Source of the DNA: Paenibacillus aceti
GTDB lineage: Bacteria > Bacillota > Bacilli > Paenibacillales > Paenibacillaceae
DNA: 64,000 nucleotides
Assembly: GCF_003614185.1 (NCBI RefSeq)
Contig: NZ_KZ987724.1
Span: forward strand, 2,796,979 to 2,860,978
Reading direction: 5' to 3'
This document shows positions 16,220 to 23,900 of this stretch, one piece after another. A program made the position numbers and the translations under genes. Numbering within the stretch: position 1 is the stretch's first letter; the number at the start of each line of letters is the position of its first letter. Below the pieces are notes generated by a model that was given only the letters and a program-made list of their open reading frames with translations, was not told the DNA's origin and did no database searches.

Positions 16220-16294
16220 TGGTGACCCGTAGGGGATTCGAACCCCTGTTACCTCCGTGAAAGGGAGGTGTCTTAACCCCTTGACCAACGGGCC
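16220..16294 (-). tRNA. tRNA-Glu (anticodon TTC)
   Basis: Minus strand: acceptor GGCCCGT/ACGGGTC, anticodon loop CTTTCAC with TTC, T-loop GGTTCGAATCC, discriminator A and an encoded CCA (complement of 16220-16222). It lies five bases before tRNA-Leu. Confidence 0.95.
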
Positions 16295-16416
16295 ATATTC
16301 AATTCAGTTTCAAAAGCAGCGACAAGAATGAGTATAGCAAAAACTAATAAACATGGCAAGAAATTTTTTTGATTTTTTATAGTTTTTGAGATATGCCCTT
16401 TATCAAGAGATAACAA

Positions 16417-16443
16417 AAGCTCCCGGCGAATACGCGGGAGCTT
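16417..16443 (-). terminator. Terminator between tRNA-Ser and tRNA-Glu
   Basis: AAGCTCCCG and CGGGAGCTT pair across a short loop, followed on the minus strand by TTTTGTTATC. It suggests the Asn-Ser pair and the Glu-Leu pair are separate transcription units. Confidence 0.75.
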
Positions 16444-16579
16444 CTTGTTACTACTTCAGAACGGAGAGAGGGATACTCTCACTTCGTTGGAGACTGCGAC
16501 GTATCGCTATCGAAGCCTATGCTCCGACGAACCCTCCTTCTGAGGATTCTCATCCCTTACAAGTGAAGTTAATTCAGAA

Positions 16580-16668
16580 CGGAGAGAGAGGGATTCGAAC
16601 CCTCGCACCGCTTACGCAGTCTAACCCCTTAGCAGAGGGTCCCCTTATAGCCACTTGGGTATCTCTCC
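16580..16668 (-). tRNA. tRNA-Ser (anticodon GCT)
   Basis: A class II tRNA of 89 bases on the minus strand: acceptor GGAGAGA/TCTCTCC with discriminator G, anticodon loop CTGCTAA (GCT), an extended variable arm (ACTGCGTAAGCGGT region) and T-loop GGTTCGAATCC. The 3' CCA is not encoded. Confidence 0.95.
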
Positions 16669-16673
16669 AGAAA

Positions 16674-16749
16674 TGGCTCCCCGAACAGGACTCGAACCTG
16701 TGACAACTCGATTAACAGTCGAGTGCTCTACCGACTGAGCTATCAGGGA
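16674..16749 (-). tRNA. tRNA-Asn (anticodon GTT)
   Basis: Minus strand: acceptor TCCCTGA/TCGGGGA, D-arm AGCTCAGTCGGTAGAGC, anticodon loop CTGTTAA (GTT), T-loop GGTTCGAGTCC, discriminator G and encoded CCA (16674-16676). First gene of the tRNA cluster, five bases before tRNA-Ser. Confidence 0.95.
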
Positions 16750-16967
16750 ATGCTAAATAACTACCAGAGTAAGACTAATTTTATTACGCTTTCATCAGAA
16801 AGTCAAGCCACCTCCAGAAGAGACATGCCCCTCAAAAAAAGGAATAGCTTAGGCATTTTCCCCCTTGCCAAATTCCAGTTCGTGAATATAATGAAAGAAA
16901 CGTCAAAATTATTTTAATGTTAAATAATATTTCACGTTTAAAATAATTGAATGAAGGGAAGATGTTT

Positions 16968-18230
16968 ATGCCTGAAGCCGTTTTGATGAAAGAGAAGAAG
17001 CTCTCCAGCCTGCTTGCTCACAAATCATTCATTTATTTGCTGCTCGCCAGAGTCATTTCCCATTTCGGCGATTCCATCGATTCGATCGCCTATAGCTGGA
17101 TGGTCTACATGCTGACAGGATCAGAGATCATGATGGGCACACTCTTCGCCCTGAATTTCGTGCCTGGTATTCTGTTCAACTTCTTTTCCGGGGCTCTGGT
17201 CGATCGCTGGCCGAAGCGTAATGTCATCATCATTACCTACTCCTGCCGCGGTTTGCTCGTCATCTTCACTGCTCTGCTGTATTGGCTAGGCTGGCTCCAG
17301 CCCTGGCATCTGTATGTCCTAACATTCACGATCTCCACGATAGAATGCTTCTCATCCCCTGCCGAAATGGCTATCATTCCGGCTCTGATTCCCAAACCCA
17401 AATTGTTAAGCGCCAACTCGATCAGCACCTCTGCAACAAGAACAGCCGAATTGGCGGGCCTGGCGATTACCGGTGGCATTATCGCTTTTTTCGGTATTTC
17501 TGGAGCGATATTGATCGACGGCCTTACCTTTTTCACGGCCGCCGCACTGATCGCTTTCATCCGTACTGATGAAGTAGAGGGCATACCGACTGAGAAAGAC
17601 GAAGCTAATAAATCAGCCACTTTTATAGGGGACATTAAAATCGGACTCAAATTTCTTCTCTCGAACCAGCTGATCGTCACCATCGTTATCGTATCTGCGT
17701 ATGTGAATTTATGCCTGGCCCCCTATAATGTACTGATCCCGGTCTATGTGGCGGAAATTCTCAAATCCGGTCCGCAGGGACTCAGCCTGCTCGGTATCGG
17801 TCTGATCAGCGGGATGATCGTCAGTGCGCTATGGATAAGCCGGAGAGGAGACCGTTTCAAGAAAAGCCAGCTGATCATGCTCGGCTATTTGATGCTTGGC
17901 CTAAGCTATGCGCTGCTGTATCTGCCTACTTTTATCCCTATCCATGCGCTCTATTTCGCGACCGCTTTTACTTTTTGTATGGGCTTATCCGTCTCGCTTG
18001 TGAACACCCCTGCTTCCACATATTTCATGGAGACCGTGCCGAAGGAGCTGCTCGGAAGAGTCGGCGCGATTTACAGCATGATATGTACTATAGCCATCCC
18101 CATCGGCGGATCACTAGCCGGGATTCTGGGGGAATCGATCAGAGTCAATATTTTGTTCTTTGTTTTCGGTCTACTGATGATCCTCCCTTTCTTCTACCTA
18201 CTCACCCAGCGCAGCTTCCGCCAAATCTGA
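16968..18230 (+). CDS. Major facilitator superfamily (MFS) exporter
   Basis: A 420-residue transporter with about twelve membrane helices. The start contains the typical drug-exporter opening (FIYLLLARVISHFGDSIDSI) and, after helix two, the MFS A-motif variant GALVDRWPKRNVII. It most resembles the DHA3 group of proton-driven macrolide or peptide effluxers; the substrate is unknown. The frame extends to a TTG at 16947, but the ATG at 16968 stands eight bases after GAAGGGAAG. The HTH gene 94 bases downstream on the same strand may regulate it or share its transcript. Confidence 0.9.
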   Translation: MPEAVLMKEKKLSSLLAHKSFIYLLLARVISHFGDSIDSIAYSWMVYMLTGSEIMMGTLFALNFVPGILFNFFSGALVDRWPKRNVIIITYSCRGLLVIFTALLYWLGWLQPWHLYVLTFTISTIECFSSPAEMAIIPALIPKPKLLSANSISTSATRTAELAGLAITGGIIAFFGISGAILIDGLTFFTAAALIAFIRTDEVEGIPTEKDEANKSATFIGDIKIGLKFLLSNQLIVTIVIVSAYVNLCLAPYNVLIPVYVAEILKSGPQGLSLLGIGLISGMIVSALWISRRGDRFKKSQLIMLGYLMLGLSYALLYLPTFIPIHALYFATAFTFCMGLSVSLVNTPASTYFMETVPKELLGRVGAIYSMICTIAIPIGGSLAGILGESIRVNILFFVFGLLMILPFFYLLTQRSFRQI

Positions 18231-18324
18231 CAGAATCGGCCTGTCTTGTGCTTTCCCTTGCATGAGTTATACTAAAATGAGCAGTACTACGAATTCATTA
18301 GAGCTCAGGGGGTAAGCCGTAGCC

Positions 18325-18876
18325 GTGAAGAAGGAACTCAAAACCTTAGAAGAAATCCGCATCTACTCCGATCCCTACCGGATTCAAATCTTAAGTGAAT
18401 TTCATAATTTCAATCGCCCTGCAACGGTAAAAGAAGTGGCCGACGCGCTACACGAGGTGCCCGCCAAGGTGTACTATCATGCCAAGAAGCTGGAGAGCAT
18501 AGGGATGCTGCAATTGGTAGATACCCGGCTGGTGAATGGGATTACCGCTAAATATTATGAGCCTTACCGGGGGCAGGTCGTTATTAGCAAGAGTGGGGTC
18601 GATGACAAGATCAAGCAGGTGTTCCAATCGGAGACTGAGAAGCTGGTCTCGAACATCTATGAAGATAGCAGGAAGCGGTTCATGGAGAGCTTCGGGGCAG
18701 GCAAGCAGCGAGGAAATCTGACGAATGCGAGTGTTTATTTAACCGAGGATGATGCCGAGCAATTATTTGCGATGATCAATCAGTTCTGTGAGGAGCATGG
18801 TCAGCCCTCTGCTGGAGAGAAGCGGGATCGGTACGAGCTGCTCTTCACTCTTTTACATAATCCAAAAGGCAAATAA
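18325..18876 (+). CDS. ArsR-like winged helix transcriptional regulator
   Basis: A 183-residue cytosolic protein. Residues 1-70 form a winged helix-turn-helix of the ArsR/HTH_20 kind: IYSDPYRIQILSEF, then ATVKEVADALHEVPAKVYYHAKKLESIGML as recognition region, then the wing (VDTRLVNGITAKYYEP). The C-terminal 110 residues are helical and may form a dimer or ligand domain. It follows the MFS gene and is likely to control it, as is common for such pairs. GTG start behind GGGGGT. Its last 76 bases overlap the converging gene at 18801-19064. Confidence 0.85.
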   Translation: MKKELKTLEEIRIYSDPYRIQILSEFHNFNRPATVKEVADALHEVPAKVYYHAKKLESIGMLQLVDTRLVNGITAKYYEPYRGQVVISKSGVDDKIKQVFQSETEKLVSNIYEDSRKRFMESFGAGKQRGNLTNASVYLTEDDAEQLFAMINQFCEEHGQPSAGEKRDRYELLFTLLHNPKGK

Positions 18877-19064
18877 AAAGAACCATCTTCTCCAGGATAG
18901 AAATGATGGTTCTTATGCTTATTTCTATTCAGTTGCTCCAGCTTGCTCTTCGTCCGCCTTGTTCTCATATCTGCGAATGCGAAGGTGCCTCGTCCATCCT
19001 CCGGGTTACGCTTGCCCTCCCTGACCCATTTCTGGCGGAGTTTCTTTGCTTTTGATATGGCCAT
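18801..19064 (-). CDS. Small conserved-looking basic protein, function unknown
   Basis: An 87-residue, strongly basic protein (MAISKAKKLRQKWVREGKRN then RGTFAFADMRTRRTKSK), without membrane segment or signal. The central motif KHKNHHFYPGEDGSFYLPFG looks conserved and continues to the part that overlaps the HTH gene on the other strand. The ribosome site GGGAGTGAG and ATG are good. I do not recognise a described family; its basic character suggests nucleic acid binding, which is inference. A hairpin (AAGAACCATC...GATGGTTCTT, about 18878-18915) lies inside the reading frame and may terminate the HTH transcript. Confidence 0.6.
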   Translation of the reverse strand: MAISKAKKLRQKWVREGKRNPEDGRGTFAFADMRTRRTKSKLEQLNRNKHKNHHFYPGEDGSFYLPFGLCKRVKSSSYRSRFSPAEG

Positions 19065-19111
19065 ACATAACTCACTCCCTATGCTTTGATACCTCTAGTA
19101 TAGCATAGAAT

Positions 19112-19579
19112 CTATCCCTTTATCGTATGCAGCTTCAACACACCGGAGCAGCGTCCGCAGCGATACCGTGCAGGATCTACCTTACGCTTGCGCATATACT
19201 CGGTCCCGCATTGTACGCAGATTAGCTTATACCGATAGGGTAGCGTTCGGCGTTGGGCTTTCCCCGGCAGGGTCTGGCAATAACGGCTACCCTCCACCTT
19301 CTGTAGCAGCGCTTTGAATTCAGGGTCCCGATGCTTGTACCCTCTGCCAGCCAGATGGAGATGGTAATGGCATAATTCATGCTTGATAATCTTCTCCACC
19401 TCATCCGTGCCATAGGTCTGCAGCTGCGCCGGATTAATTTCGATATTATGACTTTTCAGAAAATACCTGCCCCCGGTCGTCCTCAAACGCGGATTAAATG
19501 AAGCCTGGTGACGAAAAGGAACCCCGAAGCTCCGCAATGAAATTTCCTCCACCCAGGCCTGTAGCTGTGTATCGTCCAT
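19112..19579 (-). CDS. SprT-like zinc metalloprotease family protein
   Basis: A 155-residue protein. The zinc site HELCHYH (residues about 67-73) with a later His (YKHRDPEF) marks the SprT-like domain, and the C-terminus is a zinc ribbon with two CxxC pairs (CVQCGTEY, YRCGRCSG). It corresponds to B. subtilis YdcK. In eukaryotes the related Spartan protease cleaves DNA-protein crosslinks; the bacterial role is not settled. The cmpA and tex genes close by match the B. subtilis order. ATG start. Confidence 0.92.
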   Translation of the reverse strand: MDDTQLQAWVEEISLRSFGVPFRHQASFNPRLRTTGGRYFLKSHNIEINPAQLQTYGTDEVEKIIKHELCHYHLHLAGRGYKHRDPEFKALLQKVEGSRYCQTLPGKAQRRTLPYRYKLICVQCGTEYMRKRKVDPARYRCGRCSGVLKLHTIKG

Positions 19580-19767
19580 CGTTGCCTTTTCCTCTCTTTG
19601 GATTGCTCTCTTTTTGCTACCCGTCTAATGTACCTGCCAGATTCCGTCAATGATGATGTGGATGATATGGATGATGCCGATGATACTACGGATTATACTT
19701 GAATTTTAACTTCCTCTTACGCTACACTGTCAAGTAAGTAATGACCGAACAAAGGAGATTATTCGTG

Positions 19768-20121
19768 ATGCCCTCAATGAGATATGTGATTCTACAGCAA
19801 AATACTGACCTGAGATTCGTTGAAATGCCCGAGGAATATGCCTATCAGTTAAGCGCCTTAAATCTGCGTCTGAATAAGGAAATCGCTAAGTTAACCGCAG
19901 CTAATGTTCCTAGCCTACCGCTGGCTATCGCTGAGTGCGACCGTCTCGATCTGCTGCAGCCATCCCTGCAGATTACTAGCGGAATGGACTATATCAATGA
20001 ACTGGAGGCCGTCTTCGCGGCGATCCGGGAGGAGAATTATCCGCTGGTCTCTCTGCTCACCGAGATTCGCGCTCTGCAGGCGCAGCTGGAACAGTGGTAT
20101 GAGGAAGAAGGGGTCATTTAA
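19768..20121 (+). CDS. Hypothetical protein
   Basis: A 117-residue protein with no family I can name. It starts with a beta-like MRYVILQQNTDLRFVEMPEE and continues as long amphipathic helices rich in Leu, Glu and Ala; no signal or membrane segment. AAAGGAG precedes both GTG (19765) and ATG (19768); ATG is used here. The upstream in-frame ATG at 19741 would overlap the ribosome site. It lies between sprT and cmpA on the opposite strand to sprT. The ribosome site supports a real gene. Confidence 0.6.
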   Translation: MPSMRYVILQQNTDLRFVEMPEEYAYQLSALNLRLNKEIAKLTAANVPSLPLAIAECDRLDLLQPSLQITSGMDYINELEAVFAAIREENYPLVSLLTEIRALQAQLEQWYEEEGVI

Positions 20122-20209
20122 AAGCGGAAAACCCGTCACCGTGGAAAAGTCTGTACATTTCAGGGCAATTCCGGCTGTTGCAGAAGCCTTGGCCAGGCTT
20201 CTGGAGCTT

Positions 20210-20392
20210 TAACGAAACTCCATATCGCTATTTCCACGGAATCGGCACCTTTTCGAATCTAACGAAACACCATATCGTTATTCGGGCAATAATCGGCCAT
20301 TTCGCCCCATATTTGTCCCAATAGCGATGCCCAGTTTCGTTAGATTTTGAAATGGCTCCTTTTGACGCAAATAGCGATACCTAGTTTCGTTA
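20210..20392. repeat. Dispersed TAACGAAAC/TATCGCTATT repeat, locus A
   Basis: Four copies of a 25-base unit with consensus TAACGAAACtnggTATCGcTATTtg: two forward (from 20210 and 20260) and two inverted (ending about 20343 and 20392). Read backwards, 20392-20290 matches the plus strand at 50643-50740 over about 95 bases, including the interior GCGTCAAAAGGA and ATTTCAAAATCTAA. It occupies the gene-free stretch between the hypothetical gene and cmpA. Confidence 0.85.
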
Positions 20393-20506
20393 CGATTTTG
20401 AGCAGCAGCTATCTACAATTTGAAGCCTGTCTGAGCATATTTGCAGGTAGTTTTCGAGCTTGTACTAGCCTAACTCGCGCTAATTCGCACGGGAAGTTCC
20501 CCCGAA

Positions 20507-20576
20507 TCGCGATCACGTATCACGATCACGCGGTCGCGATCACGTTTCGCGGTCACGAGTCACAAATCCCGATCAT
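20507..20576. repeat. Short degenerate CGCGATCACG repeats
   Basis: Five or so imperfect units of 12-15 bases built on CGCGATCACG or CACGATCACG run head to tail, with local GC higher than around. They lie between the dispersed repeat and cmpA. No protein frame or known element fits. Confidence 0.6.
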
Positions 20577-20679
20577 AGGTTCAAACGGCACTCTTCTCCT
20601 CTAAATGGGCGGACCTGCACTTTTTCCGGCATTCCCCCATATGCTAAACGTACTAAGCTTGCCGGAGGAGGAGATATCA

Positions 20680-20829
20680 TTGCCAACTTGGCTCAGTAAT
20701 CAAATCATGCGCGCCTTCCATAAACGGGATCGCCGTCAGATACGGTTGCTCAATGATTGCTGGTTCTTCTACTACAACCGCCAATGGACCAATGCGGATC
20801 AAACTCAACTGCCTCGTTCTAAATCATAG
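20680..20829 (+). CDS. cmpA: Cortex morphogenetic protein CmpA
   Basis: A 49-residue protein starting at TTG behind a very strong GGAGGAG site. The sequence PTWLSNQIMRAFHKRDRRQI followed by RLLNDCWFFYYNRQ matches B. subtilis CmpA, a small mother-cell factor that, with the protease ClpXP, targets misassembled SpoIVA for destruction during spore coat and cortex quality control. The neighbours support it: in B. subtilis cmpA also lies between the tex gene ydcI and the sprT-like ydcK. A frame extending to 20605 lacks a ribosome site, so the short form is chosen. It implies that the organism sporulates. Confidence 0.85.
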   Translation: MPTWLSNQIMRAFHKRDRRQIRLLNDCWFFYYNRQWTNADQTQLPRSKS

Positions 20830-20842
20830 CCTACACTAAGAA

Positions 20843-20865
20843 AGCCCGCCGTACCCCGGCGGGCT
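20843..20865. terminator. Bidirectional terminator between cmpA and tex
   Basis: AGCCCGCC and GGCGGGCT form a GC-rich eight-base stem between two converging genes; an A-rich stretch on the left gives U residues for the tex direction. Confidence 0.8.
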
Positions 20866-20881
20866 GCTCTGTTATTCAGGA

Positions 20882-23104
20882 TTAATTACCGGCATCAGCT
20901 GGCTTGCGCATCGTCAATCCAACTCTGCCCTTCTTCAAATCTACATTCAAAACCCAGACCGTCACATTATCCCCTACGGAGACGACGTCCATCGGGTGCT
21001 TCACGAAGCGATCGCTCAGCTGTGAGATGTGTACAAGCCCGTCATTCTTGATTCCGATATCGACAAAGGCTCCGAAATCAATCACATTGCGCACCGTACC
21101 CTGCAGTTCCATCCCCGGTGTTAGATCCTCGATCTTGAGTACATCAGTACGGAATATCGGCAACGGCAGCTCCTCGCGCGGGTCACGTCCCGGACGCTGT
21201 AGGCTGTCGATAATATCGCGCAGTGTCGGCACGCCAACGCCTAGCTGTGCAGCCATCTTCTCCAGCTGCACAGCAGCGAGCTTGCTATTCAGCTCCTTGG
21301 AGCCGAGCTGCCCCATATCGACATCCAATTCTGCGAACAACCGCTCCACGACAGCATAGGACTCCGGATGGATCGGCGTGCGATCGAGCTCAAAGCTGCC
21401 ATCGTTAATGCGCAGGAAGCCGATGCACTGCTCGTACGTCTTGGCACCTAGACGCGGCACCTTCTGCAGTTCCTTCCGGCCCGAGAATTTTCCATTCTCA
21501 TCCCGGTACTTCACGATGTTCTTGGCGATAGTCGCATTCACACCAGATACATAAGACAGCAAGGATGGCGAAGCCGTATTGACGTCGACACCGACATGGT
21601 TAACCGCCGATTCCACGACATTCTTCAAGCTCTCGTCCAGATGCTTCTGGGATACATCATGTTGATATTGCCCCACACCGATCGCCTTCGGCTCGATCTT
21701 GACCAGCTCGGCCAGCGGATCCTGCAGCCGGCGCGCAATCGAAGCCGCACTGCGCTCGGCGACATCCAGATCAGGGAACTCCTCCTGAGCCAGCTTGGAC
21801 GCAGAGTATACACTGGCGCCTGCCTCATTCACGATCAAATAAGCAAGCTCCTGATCCTTCCTTCCGGCGATGACCTCAGCTACGAATTGCTCCGTCTCCC
21901 GCGAAGCTGTACCGTTGCCGATCACGATCAATGAGATTCTATACTGATCGATCAGCCGATTAAATATTCCGGCAGCTTCCTGCTTCTTGTTGTTAGGCGG
22001 TGTCGGATAAGTCACGGCCACCTCCAGCAGCTTGCCTGTCTCATCCACGACAGCGAGCTTACAGCCTGTGCGGTAAGCAGGGTCTACCCCAAGCACCCGC
22101 TTGTCACGCACCGGAGGCTGCAGCAGAAGATTCCGAAGATTGCCGGCAAAGATCGCGATCGCCTGATTCTCCGCCTTCTCCGTCAGTTCAGCGCGCACCT
22201 CCCGTTCGATCGAAGGGGCGATCAGGCGCTTATAAGCATCCTCGATCACGATATGAAGCACATCCTCCACAATCGAGCTGCCCTTGATCCAACGCCCGGC
22301 AATATGACGGTGAATCGCCTCTGTCTCCACCTCCAGCGACACCTTCAATACATTCTCGCGCTCTCCCCGATTCATAGCCAGAATACGGTGGGAAGGCATC
22401 TTCTTCGCCGCTTCCCGGTAGTTGTAGTACATCTCATACACCGATTCTTCCTCCGGCGTCTTCGCTTCAGATACCATGAGGCCGTGATCCATCGTATAAC
22501 GCCGTACCCATGCCCGGGTCGCCGCTTCATCAGAGATCTCCTCGGCGATAATATCCATAGCGCCCTGAACCGCCTCTTCGGCTGTCTCAACGCCCTTCTC
22601 GGCATCTATATACTGGGCTGCCTCCAGCAGTAGATTCCCTTGCTTCGGCTGCGCTAATATCCACTGGGCCAACGGTTCAAGCCCCTTCTCCTTAGCCACG
22701 CTGGCCCGGGTCTTACGCTTCTGCTTATATGGTCGATACAGATCCTCGACCTCCTGCAGCTTCACCGCTTGTCCGATCGCCGCAGCAAGCTCTTCGGTCA
22801 GCTTGCCCTGCTCCTCGATAATCCGCAGCACTTCACGCTTGCGTTCTCCTAAATTACGCAAATATTGCATCCGTTCTGCGATATCCCGCAGCTGATTCTC
22901 ATCCAGCTCTCCGGTCATCTCTTTCCGATAGCGGGCGATGAACGGAATTGTATTTCCCTCATCCAATAATGAAGCCGTCGTTCTTACCTGCTTCAGAGAC
23001 AGATTCAGTTCCTTGGCAATTTGCCGGACAATTTGTTTCTGCTCCTCGGCCCCTGATGGCCCTTGACTTGCTGTTGTGGTTGCAGTGCTATCTAATTGTG
23101 ACAA
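20882..23104 (-). CDS. tex: Tex family RNA-binding transcription accessory protein
   Basis: A 740-residue cytosolic protein matching the Tex/YdcI family in length and order: N-terminal helical Tex_N domain (QIAKELNLSLKQVRTTASLL, then GNTIPFIARYRKEMTG), a YqgF-like RNase H fold (VLGVDPAYRTGCKLAVVDE), helix-hairpin-helix motifs (NTASPSLLSYVSGVNATIAKN), and a C-terminal S1 RNA-binding domain (GMELQGTVRNVIDFGAFVDI). Tex proteins bind nucleic acids and affect transcription and stress tolerance. The TTG at 23104 is preferred because AAAGAGG lies eight bases upstream; the frame is open to 23134. Confidence 0.95.
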   Translation of the reverse strand: MSQLDSTATTTASQGPSGAEEQKQIVRQIAKELNLSLKQVRTTASLLDEGNTIPFIARYRKEMTGELDENQLRDIAERMQYLRNLGERKREVLRIIEEQGKLTEELAAAIGQAVKLQEVEDLYRPYKQKRKTRASVAKEKGLEPLAQWILAQPKQGNLLLEAAQYIDAEKGVETAEEAVQGAMDIIAEEISDEAATRAWVRRYTMDHGLMVSEAKTPEEESVYEMYYNYREAAKKMPSHRILAMNRGERENVLKVSLEVETEAIHRHIAGRWIKGSSIVEDVLHIVIEDAYKRLIAPSIEREVRAELTEKAENQAIAIFAGNLRNLLLQPPVRDKRVLGVDPAYRTGCKLAVVDETGKLLEVAVTYPTPPNNKKQEAAGIFNRLIDQYRISLIVIGNGTASRETEQFVAEVIAGRKDQELAYLIVNEAGASVYSASKLAQEEFPDLDVAERSAASIARRLQDPLAELVKIEPKAIGVGQYQHDVSQKHLDESLKNVVESAVNHVGVDVNTASPSLLSYVSGVNATIAKNIVKYRDENGKFSGRKELQKVPRLGAKTYEQCIGFLRINDGSFELDRTPIHPESYAVVERLFAELDVDMGQLGSKELNSKLAAVQLEKMAAQLGVGVPTLRDIIDSLQRPGRDPREELPLPIFRTDVLKIEDLTPGMELQGTVRNVIDFGAFVDIGIKNDGLVHISQLSDRFVKHPMDVVSVGDNVTVWVLNVDLKKGRVGLTMRKPADAGN

Positions 23105-23258
23105 ATGCGATTCCTCTTTCGTATCAAAATACAATTGTCTATATTATCACAAACTTTTCGGCGCATTTCCAGCATTTCCAGCGCTTCCATCCCGCACCGG
23201 CCGGGACAAAAATAACAAAGCACCGGGTTATACCACCCGATGCCAAGTCTCTCGCAAG

Positions 23259-23636
23259 CTAGAAATTGGAGTAAATCTCATTACCTCCGGTTGATCCAGC
23301 ATAAATCACCAAGACCAACACCATGAAGATAAGTATAATTCCCGTAATAATCGTTCCGATTATCCCGCATACCATCCCCGCGATGGCCATACCCCGGCCT
23401 TGTTCGTATCTCCTCTTGATCTCTTTAAGTGATAGGCTTGAGAATATAATCGCCATAATTCCCAGGATAATCCCGATATAAGGAAACAAAATGAATAAGG
23501 TTGATAAAATTCCCAAAACCAATGCCGCAATCGATTTACCATTCGTCTTCGGGACGACCGGAGGGCCCGGCGGAAATGGCGGCGGATAGTTATTCATGAC
23601 TGAATATTGATACTGATCTGACGGATTTTGATCCAT
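23259..23636 (-). CDS. DUF4190 domain membrane protein
   Basis: A 125-residue protein with a Pro-rich cytosolic N-terminus (PPPFPPGPPVVP), then the DUF4190 pattern: two membrane helices joined by a polar loop. The first helix is SIAALVLGILSTLFILFPYI; the loop leads into GRGMAIAGMVCGIIGTI, which starts the second helix. The family is common in Gram-positive bacteria and of unknown function. GGGGAGGACC precedes the ATG. A single gene with no clear link to its neighbours. Confidence 0.85.
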   Translation of the reverse strand: MDQNPSDQYQYSVMNNYPPPFPPGPPVVPKTNGKSIAALVLGILSTLFILFPYIGIILGIMAIIFSSLSLKEIKRRYEQGRGMAIAGMVCGIIGTIITGIILIFMVLVLVIYAGSTGGNEIYSNF

Positions 23637-23900
23637 TCAAAAAGGTCCTCCCCAAAAATATATAGTTACATTATAACAGATATCCCCAATCGTGAAGAGT
23701 AGCCTCCAATAAATTTCTTTCAGCAAACATTCAGCTTCTATTCAGATCATATTCAGCCTGGCCTCACCCCGCTTTCATCTTCACCCAATAAAATAACAAT
23801 ATGTTGTGAAATCATATAAATATATAAGTTGAACCGGTGACGCCGAAGCCAAGGCCTTGCTGACGGTTCAGCTCATATAGGAAAGCTGGAGTGATTCAAT

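Noticed and set aside
17237-17683. Minus-strand frame of 148 codons inside the MFS gene
   Set aside because: It is an antisense shadow; the plus-strand protein has clear family motifs and a ribosome site.
19633-19707. Short acidic frame made of GATGAT repeats (M-Y-L-P-D-S-V-N-D-D…)
   Set aside because: Only 24 codons, no ribosome site, and the repeat alone explains the Asp-rich reading.
20210-20392. CRISPR array
   Set aside because: Units are inverted as well as direct, spacing is irregular and spacers are not unique; no cas gene is nearby.
20347-20604. Plus-strand frame of 85 codons through the repeat region
   Set aside because: It lies across the dispersed repeats and GATCACG tract, has no ribosome site and shows no protein-like composition.
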